DNA of 64,000 nt, taken from Hexactinellida sp. DTS-2022. Lineage: Eukaryota > Porifera > Hexactinellida. The notes under the pieces were generated by a model. It worked only from the letters and a program-made list of their open reading frames with translations. It ran no database searches and was not told where the DNA came from. The translations under genes were made by a program, and so were the position numbers. Shown in pieces: positions 56,691 to 64,000 of the stretch. Positions within the stretch are counted from its first letter, which is position 1, and every line of letters starts with the position of its first letter. The DNA is taken from assembly GCA_028753945.1 (NCBI GenBank), contig JAPNXP010000011.1:3658001-3722000 (forward strand), given 5' to 3'.

Positions 56691-57400
56691 AATAAATTAT
56701 ATTATTAGTTATTTATTTTAGCAATGTTATCCACGGTGATTTGAGTTTAGTCAACAAATTCCTTATATTATTATATTATATTTAATCCATTGCATAGTAA
56801 TACTACATTTAAATAGAAACCAGCTGGAATTTATAAGTTGAATCAATTTAATTATCGCAAGTTGAATCAATAGAGTAAGATTTAACAAGTTAAATCAATA
56901 TAATTATTACAAGTTGAAACAATGGAATTATATTTAACAGTTATACTGAAACTGAAGTGTGAGTAAACAAAGAAATTTCAACCCCCATTTATGGCAGAAA
57001 TAAAACTCTTTATTGAAAGTTTTCTTCTCCCATCAGACGCAGAATTTTATGGTGAATCCAAATATGAAATAAAATTTAGGGGTTTAGTAAAACATATTTT
57101 GTGTAATGGACCAGACAAATTTTGAAAGGTGTTAAAGATGTGTCAAAAATTTGTTAATCAAAAATCGTAACCCCAGGTGCAAATTAGACGGTCCCATCGC
57201 ACCTACATGCCAAGTTTCAGCGCATCAACTATAAAGCTCAGGCCAGGGCACCGTCTACGGAGAAAAAAAAAATCCAAAATTTCAGCCTGTGCCGACGCAT
57301 GTTCCTTAGGTGGCACTATATTTTGGTGGTGGTTTATTGACAGTGCCTCCAAAGGAACATGCTGTCGGCACAAGCTGCAATTTAGGATTTTTTTTCCCCT
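56691..57400 (+). repeat. A-type unit and hairpin
   Basis: TTGATAATAAATTATATTAT to GTCTACGGAGAAAAAAAAAA; hairpin 57271-57391 with a few substitutions (TTTCAGCC, CTTAGGTGG). Confidence 0.82.
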
Positions 57401-58562
57401 AGTCATCATCACCATGAAGGTGTTAAATTATTTCAAAAAGGTGTTACAGAAGGCATCGACCCTTAGAGTTGTGGAAGTTTCCATTTTGCTCACTTCATTT
57501 TAGAGATATTCAAGTTTGAGTAGAATATAATAGCTGATGACTCAGCATTTTTTATGTGAGTGTTGGGTCATCACCCAACATCCTAACAAAATTGTAAAAC
57601 ACACATTTTTTTAACGATGTAATCATCACCTCAAGGTGTCAAGACCCACTTGTATAGGTGGCACGTGCCATAAGGACTAATTGATAAATTGAAAGTTTGT
57701 TTCCATCTTATATCATTTCTGAGATTAATGAAATTTAGATAATTAGTATAATATTTAATTAATCTACCAATATTATGTACATCAAAATAAATTAAGTTCA
57801 ATTATTTGTAATTATTATTAATCTAAATTGAATTTCACTATCATATTTGAATTCAGCGCACTCGATAATCCCTCTAATCTATTTGGAACCATCTCTATAA
57901 GTTAAACACAGAGCGAATTAATTAGAATTAAATTTGTCATGTATCCATTGTGCAAGAATATTCTAAGCAGAAATAAATATAATCACATAATCTGTCGTTG
58001 TTATGGAATGTAGAATCTTAGTTTTCAATTATAAAATAGAAGCCTACTCGATCTCACAAGTTGAATCACTAGAATTATCGCAAGGTGAAACAATAGAATT
58101 ATATTTAACACTTTCAATTGAACTGAAGTGTTAGTAAACAAAGGAAACTTGCAACTCAATTGTGGCACAAACGAAACCCAATTTAAAAATTCGTGCACTG
58201 TGAAAAGGTGTAGAATTTAATTATCTATCGAATGCATATAAATTAAATATTCGCGCACTATTTATTGTTCTTTTTCAAATATTAAACAGGTGCATTTATG
58301 TGTCCAAAGAAATGTAATAAAAAATCGTGACCCCAGGTGCACATCTGTAACCCATGAGACACCCATCCTAAAATTTGGGCTCTTAGTTGATAAAACTCTG
58401 TTCTGTGGAGTGGCTACGGATAAATAATAATAATAATAAAAATCCAAAATTGCAGCCTGTGCCGACGCATGTTCCTTTGGTGGCACTATATTTTGGTGGT
58501 GGTTTATTGATAGTGCCTCCAAAGGAACATGCTGTCGGCACAAGCTGCAATTTTGTATTTTT
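57401..58562 (+). repeat. B-type unit and hairpin, complete
   Basis: The clearest B unit, about 1045 bp between hairpins, bounded by CATCATCACCATGAAGG and GTGGCTACGGATAAATAATA; hairpin 58440-58560. Confidence 0.85.
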
Positions 58563-59412
58563 TCGCTAAGTCATCAACGCCCAAGGTGTGAAGAACCATT
58601 TGTTAATTGGTCGGAGTCACAAGGAACGGTAGATAAATTTGAAGTAAGTTTCTATCATAAACCATCTTGAGTTTAATGCCATTCATTCATTATGTATTGA
58701 TAATAAGTTATATTATTAGTTATTTATTTTAGCAATGTTATCCATGGTTGGTTGAGTTGAGTCAACAAATTCCTTATATTATATTATTTAATTTAATCAA
58801 TTGTATAGTAATACTAGAATTAAATAGAAGCCAGCTGGAATTTATAAGTTAAATCAATATAATAATCGCAAGTTGAATCACTAGAGTAGGATTTAACAAG
58901 TTAAATCAATATAATTATTACAAGTTGAAACAATAGAATTAGATTTAACACTTTACTGAAATTGAAGTGTGAGTAAACAAAGAAATTTCAACCCCCATTT
59001 ATGGCAGAAATTGACCCCTTTATTGAAAAATTAGTTCTCCTATCAGACGCCGAATTTTATGGCGAATCCAAATGTGAAATAAAATTTGTGGGTTTAGTAA
59101 AACATATTTTGAGTTATGGACCAGACAAAATTTGAAAGGTGTTAAAGATGTGTCAAAAATTTCTTAATCAAAAATCGTAACCCCAGGTGCAAATTAGACG
59201 GTCCCATCGCACCTACATACCAAGTTTAAGCCCATAAACTATAAAGCTCTGGCCAGGGCACCGTCTACGGAGAAAAATAGAAAAAAAATCCAAAATTGCA
59301 GCCTGTGCCGACGCATGTTCCTTTGGTGGCACTATATTTTTGTGTTGTTTATTGATAGTGCCTCCAAAGAAACATGCTGTCGGCGCAGGCTCCAATTTTG
59401 GATTTTTTTTCG
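58563..59412 (+). repeat. A-type unit and hairpin, complete
   Basis: About 728 bp between hairpins: CATCAACGCCCAAGGTGTG ... CACCGTCTACGGAG; hairpin 59288-59406. Confidence 0.87.
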
Positions 59413-60255
59413 CCAAGTCATCAACGCCCAAGGTGTGAAGAAGCATTTGTTATTTGATCCGAGTCACAAGGAACGGTAGATAAATTTGAGTTTGTTTCTA
59501 TCATAAACCATCTTGAGTTTAATGCCATTCATTCATTTTGTATTGATAATAAATTATATTATTAGTTATTTTTTTTAGCAATGTTATCCACGGTGATTTG
59601 AGTTTAGTCAACAAATTCCTTATATTATTATATTTTATTTAATCCATTGTATAGTAATACTACAATTGAATAGAAGCCAGCTGGAATTTATAAGTTGAAT
59701 CAATTAAATTATCTCAAGTTGAAACATTAGTGAAAGATTTAACAAGTTAAATCAATATATTTATTACAAGTTGAAACAATGGAATTAGATTTCACAGTTT
59801 TATTGAAATTGAAGTGTGAGTAAACAAAGAAATTTCAACCCCCATTTATTGGCAGAAATTGACCCCTTTATTGAAAAGTTTCTTCTCCCATAAGACGCAG
59901 AATTTTATGGTGAATCCAAATGTGAAATAAAATTTGCGGGGTTAGTAAAACATATTTTGAGTTATGGACCAGACAAATTTTGAAAGGTGTTAAAGATGTG
60001 TCCAAAATTTGTTAATCAAAAATCGTAACCCCAGGTGCAAATTACACGGTCCAACCGCACCTACATGCCAAGTTTTAGCCCATCAACTATAAAGCTCTGG
60101 CCAGGGCACCGTCTACGGAGAAAAAAAAAATCCAAAATTGCAGCCTGTGCCGACGCATGATCCTTTGGTGGCACTATATTTTGTTGTTGGTTTATTGATA
60201 GTGCCTCCAAAGGAACATGCTGTCGGCACAGGCTGCAATTTTGGATTTTTTTTTT
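59413..60255 (+). repeat. A-type unit and hairpin, complete
   Basis: Tandem repeat of the preceding unit with the same boundaries; hairpin 60131-60250. Confidence 0.87.
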
Positions 60256-62240
60256 CGCCATGTCATCATCACTATGAAGGTGTTAAATTATTTCAGAAAG
60301 GTGTTTCAGAAGGCAACGACCCTTTAGAGTGGTGGAAGTTTCCATTCAGCTCACTTCATTAAAGAGATATTCAAGTTTCAGTAGAATATAATCTGTAATG
60401 ACTCAGCATTTTTTAAGTGGGTGTTGGGTCATCAACCAACATTAACTAACCCATTTTAAATATCGAATTAACAAAAGTGTAAAAACACATTTTTTTAACG
60501 ATGTCATCATCACCTCAAGGTGTCAAGACCCACTTGTATAGGTGGCACGTGTCATAAGGACCAATTGATATATTGAAAGTTTGTTTCTATCTTCTATGAT
60601 CTCTGAGATTTATGATATTTAATTAATTAGTATAAATTATTATTAATATTATTTATAATATGACACCAATTTCAATGTCAACATACAATTATTAAGTTCA
60701 ATTATTTTGTCATAAATAATTAATTAATTAATTTATCTATCAAATTTCAATTCCGCACACTCGATAACCTCTAATATACAAATTGGAAGCTTCTATATAA
60801 GTTAAATACAAACTGAATTATTTATAATTAATTACGTCAGTATATTAACAGTGCAATTATATTCTCGCAGAAGTAAATATAATCACATAATATGTCGTTG
60901 TTATGAAATATATAATCTTAATTTTCAATTGCAAGATAGAAGCCAGCTTGAATTCACAAGTTAAATCAATATAAATATAGCAAGTTGAATCACTAGAGTA
61001 GGATTTAACAAGTTAAATCAATATAATTATTACAAGTTGAAACAATGGAATTAGATTTAACACTTTACTGAAATTGAAGTGTGAGTAAACAAAGAAATTT
61101 CAACCCCCATTTATGGCAGAAATTGACCCCTTTATTGGAAAATTTATTCTCCCATCAGACGCAGAATTTTATGGCGAATCCAAATATGAAATAAAATTTG
61201 GGGGTTTAGTAGAACATTTTTTGAGTTATGGACCAGACAAATTTTGAAAGGTGTTAAAGATGTGTCCAAAATTTGTTAATCAAAAATCGTAACCCCAGGT
61301 GCAAATTAGACGGTCCCATCGCACCTACATGCCAAGTTTCAGCCCATCAACAATTAAGCTCTGGCCAGGGCACCGTCTACGGAGAAAAAACAAGGTGTCA
61401 AGAACCATTTGTCAATTGGTCCGAGTCACAAGGAACGGTAGATAAATTTTAAGATTGTTTATATCAAAAACCATCTTGAGTTTAATGCCATTCATTAATT
61501 GTGTATGGATAATAAATTATATTATTAGTTATATATTTTAGCAATGTTATCCACTGTAGTGAGTTGAGTCAACAAATTCCTTATATTATTGAATTTTATT
61601 AATCCATTAAAAATAATACTACAATTATATAGAAGCCAGCTGGAATTTATAAGTTAAATCAATATAATTATCGCGAGTTCAATCAATAGAGTGAGATTTA
61701 ACAAGTTAAATCAATATAATTATTACAAGTTGAAACAATAGAATTAGATTCAATATAATTATTACAAGTTGAAACAATAGAATTAGATTTAACAGTTTTT
61801 ACTGAATCTCAAGTGTGAGGAAACACAGGAGATTGGCACCCCAATTATGGCACAAAGCTATGCTAAATTGAACATTCGTGAATTGCCAAAAGGTGTAGAA
61901 ATTAATTCTATATCCGTATATGTAAATTTTATCAAGCTCAATATTAATTATTTCATGTTATGAGCCATAATTAGTTTAAATAGGTGTTAAAATTATTTGA
62001 TCAAAAATCGTAACCCCAGGTGCAAATTAGACGGTCACTCCGCACCTGCATGCCAAGTTTCAGAACTCAATGTATACAGGTGTGGCCAGGGCACCTGCTA
62101 CGGAGAAATAATAAAATCCAAAATTGCACCCTGTGCCGACGCATGTTCCTTTGGTGGCACTATATTTTGTTGGTTGTTTATTGATAGTGCCTCCAAAGGA
62201 ACATGCTGTCGGCGGAGGCTGCAATTTTGGATTTTTTTAA
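60256..62240 (+). repeat. B/A chimera, hairpin-less A junction, then A unit and hairpin
   Basis: B start at 60258 switches to A near 60955. The unit ends CTACGGAGAAAAAACAAGGTG at 61377-61397, where the hairpin and its flank are deleted, and the next A unit begins at once. That unit has a 42-bp internal duplication (TTATTACAAGTTGAAACAAT at 61703 and 61759) and ends in hairpin 62115-62234. Confidence 0.8.
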
Positions 62241-62960
62241 GCCAAGTCATCAACGCCCAAGGTGTGAAGAAGCATTTGTTAATTGGTCCGAGTCACAAGG
62301 AACGGTAGATAAATTTGAAGTTTGTTTCTATCTTAAACCATCTTGAGTTTGATGCCATTCATTCATTATGTATTGATAATAAATTATATTATTAGTTATT
62401 TATATTAGCATTGTTATCCACGGTTGAGTTGAATTAAGTCAACAAATTCCTTATATTATATTATTTAATTTAATCCATTGTATGGTAAATTAAATAGAAG
62501 CCAGCTGCAATTTATAAGTTAAATCAATTTAATTATCGCAAGTTGAATCAATAGAGTAAGATTTAACAAGTTAAATCAATAGAATTCTTACAAGTTGAAA
62601 CAATGGAATTTGATTTAACAGTCATACTGAAACTGAAGTGTGAGTAAACAAAGAAATTTCAACCCCCATTTATGGCAGAAATTAAATAATTTATTGAAAA
62701 TTTTCTTCACCCATCAGACGCAGAATTTTAAGGTGAATCCAAATATAAAATAAAGTTTGGGGGTTTAGTAGAACATATTTTGAGTTAAGGACCAAACAAA
62801 TTTTGAAAGGTGTTAAAGATGTGTCAAAAATTTGTCAATAAAAAATTGTAACCCCAGGTGCAAATCAGACGTCGACTCCGAACCAACATTCCAAGTTTTA
62901 GCCCTCTATGTATATAGGTGTGGCCAGGGCACCTGCTACGGAGAAATAAAAATAATAAAA
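62241..62960 (+). repeat. A-type unit ending in the palindromic satellite
   Basis: Ends CACCTGCTACGGAGAAATA at about 62931-62949, after which AT-rich spacer and the satellite replace the left hairpin arm. Confidence 0.85.
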
Positions 62961-62969
62961 ATAAAAATA

Positions 62970-63300
62970 AAGGCAGTAAGATTAGAACTGGGCCACTATA
63001 CTATAGTATAGTCGGCACAGTAAAAATAATAATAAAGGCAGTGATTCCAATACTGGGCCACTATACTATAGTATAGTCGGCACAGTAAAAATAATAATAA
63101 AAATAATAAAGGCAGTGATTCCAATACTGGGCCACTATACTATAGTATAGTCGGCACAGTAAAAATAATAATATTAAAGGCAGTAAGATTAGAACTGGGC
63201 CACTATACTATAGTATAGTCGGCACAGTAATAATAATCGGTAACCAAAGCACTAAGACCAATACTGGGCCACTATACTATAGTATAGTCGGCACAGTAAT
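62970..63300 (-). repeat. 60-bp palindromic satellite, 5 reversed copies
   Basis: Units AAGGCAGTRAGATTAGAACT, GGGCCACTATACTATAGTAT and AGTCGGCACAGTAA with AATAAT linkers; two sequence types alternate (GTAAGATTAGAAC and GTGATTCCAATAC). Confidence 0.88.
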
Positions 63301-64000
63301 AATAATAATATTTTGGTGGTGGTTTATTGATAGTGCCTCCAAAGGAACATGCTGTCGGCACAAGCTGCAATTTTGGATTTTTTTTCGCCTAGTCATCATC
63401 ACTATGAAGGTGTTAAATTATTACAGAAAGGTGTTTCTGTAGGCAACGACCCTTAGTGAGTTGTAAATTTCGTTTATGCTCACTTCATTTCAAAGATATT
63501 CAAGTTTCAGTAGAATATAATAGCTGATGACTCAGCATTATTTATGTGAGCTCTGGGTCATCACCCAAAACGAACCGACCCATTTGAATTATATAATTCA
63601 CAAAATTGTGAAAACACATTTTTTTTACGATGTCATCATCACCTCAAGGTGTCAAGACCCACTTTTATAGGTGTTACGTGGCATAAGGATCAATTGATAA
63701 ATTGGAAGTTTGTTTCTATCTTATTTGATTTCTGAGATTTATGATATTTAATTAATTAGTATAAATAATAATTAATATTATTTATTATTTAACACCAATT
63801 TCAATGTCAACTTACAATTATTAAATTAAATTATTTTGTCATGAATAATTAATTATTATTTTGTTATCAAATTTCAATTAAGCACTCTCGATAACCCCTA
63901 ATAAACAAATTATAAGCATCTATATAAGTAATATACTGACTGAATTAATTATAATTAATTACGTCAGTATATTAAGAGTGCAATAATATTCTCGCAGAAG
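63301..64000 (+). repeat. Right hairpin arm and B-type unit, running off the window
   Basis: ATATTTTGGTGGTGG loop and right arm 63312-63382, then a B unit (CATCATCACTATGAAGG, CTCAGCATT, TTTTTACGATGTCATC) to the end of the window. Confidence 0.83.

Noticed and set aside
47638..62240. Many short ORFs over the hairpins (peptides such as PTHVPLVALYFGG)
   Set aside because: They are translations of the hairpin arms in several frames and both strands, repeated with the hairpin; no independent coding evidence.

Overview
This is AT-rich animal (metazoan) nuclear DNA, probably from an invertebrate. It has one conserved host gene with canonical GT-AG introns and a very large load of DNA transposons, many nested inside one another. 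The phylum cannot be fixed from the sequence. There are no bacterial operons, rRNA genes or recognisable tRNA genes.

Host gene (+ strand, from base 1 to at least 34583). It is a homologue of RNF213 (mysterin), the giant dynein-like AAA+ E3 ubiquitin ligase. A huge exon (<1..7673) encodes about 2557 residues: the stalk and the AAA+ core with two canonical ATPase sites. Three further exons at 12301-12463, 33321-33788 and 34408-34583 join in perfect phase (0, 1, 1, then 0 at the exit) and carry the conserved start of the E3 module. The RING and the C-terminal half are not in the window. Introns are 4627, 20857, 619 and more than 29000 bases long and are filled by mobile DNA.

Intron 1 (7674-12300) holds nested hAT-type MITEs. 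Intron 2 (12464-33320) holds a decayed MULE transposon at about 12.6-16.96 kb, into which a foldback element and a multi-level stack of hAT elements have inserted. Further along come pogo-type MITEs, two decayed integrase genes on the minus strand (19.7-22.8 kb and 23.7-26.2 kb), and large palindromic foldback elements. The first integrase is followed by what looks like a USP-fold cysteine peptidase, an unusual integrase-plus-deubiquitinase-like mobile gene.

From about 28 kb to the end the DNA is dominated by one repeat system: units of about 0.7 and 1.05 kb separated by an approximately 120-nt hairpin with a conserved bulge. Units are in reverse orientation at 28-46 kb and forward at 47.6-64 kb. 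A 60-bp satellite with a palindromic core replaces the hairpin at some positions. A 5.5-kb long-TIR element (38325-43791) and a second, better-preserved MULE (51817-54167) have inserted into this system. The MULE encodes a FLYWCH zinc finger, a MULE transposase and a C-terminal RING finger. Both MULE copies have termini built from regularly spaced TTTGTCCGAAT sites.

At least 19 elements here have 8-bp flanking duplications that could be read directly, exact or with one or two mismatches. This gives an unusually clear relative chronology of insertions. Three unrelated ubiquitin-linked modules (host RNF213, a transposase RING, and a USP-like peptidase beside an integrase) lie within 54 kb.
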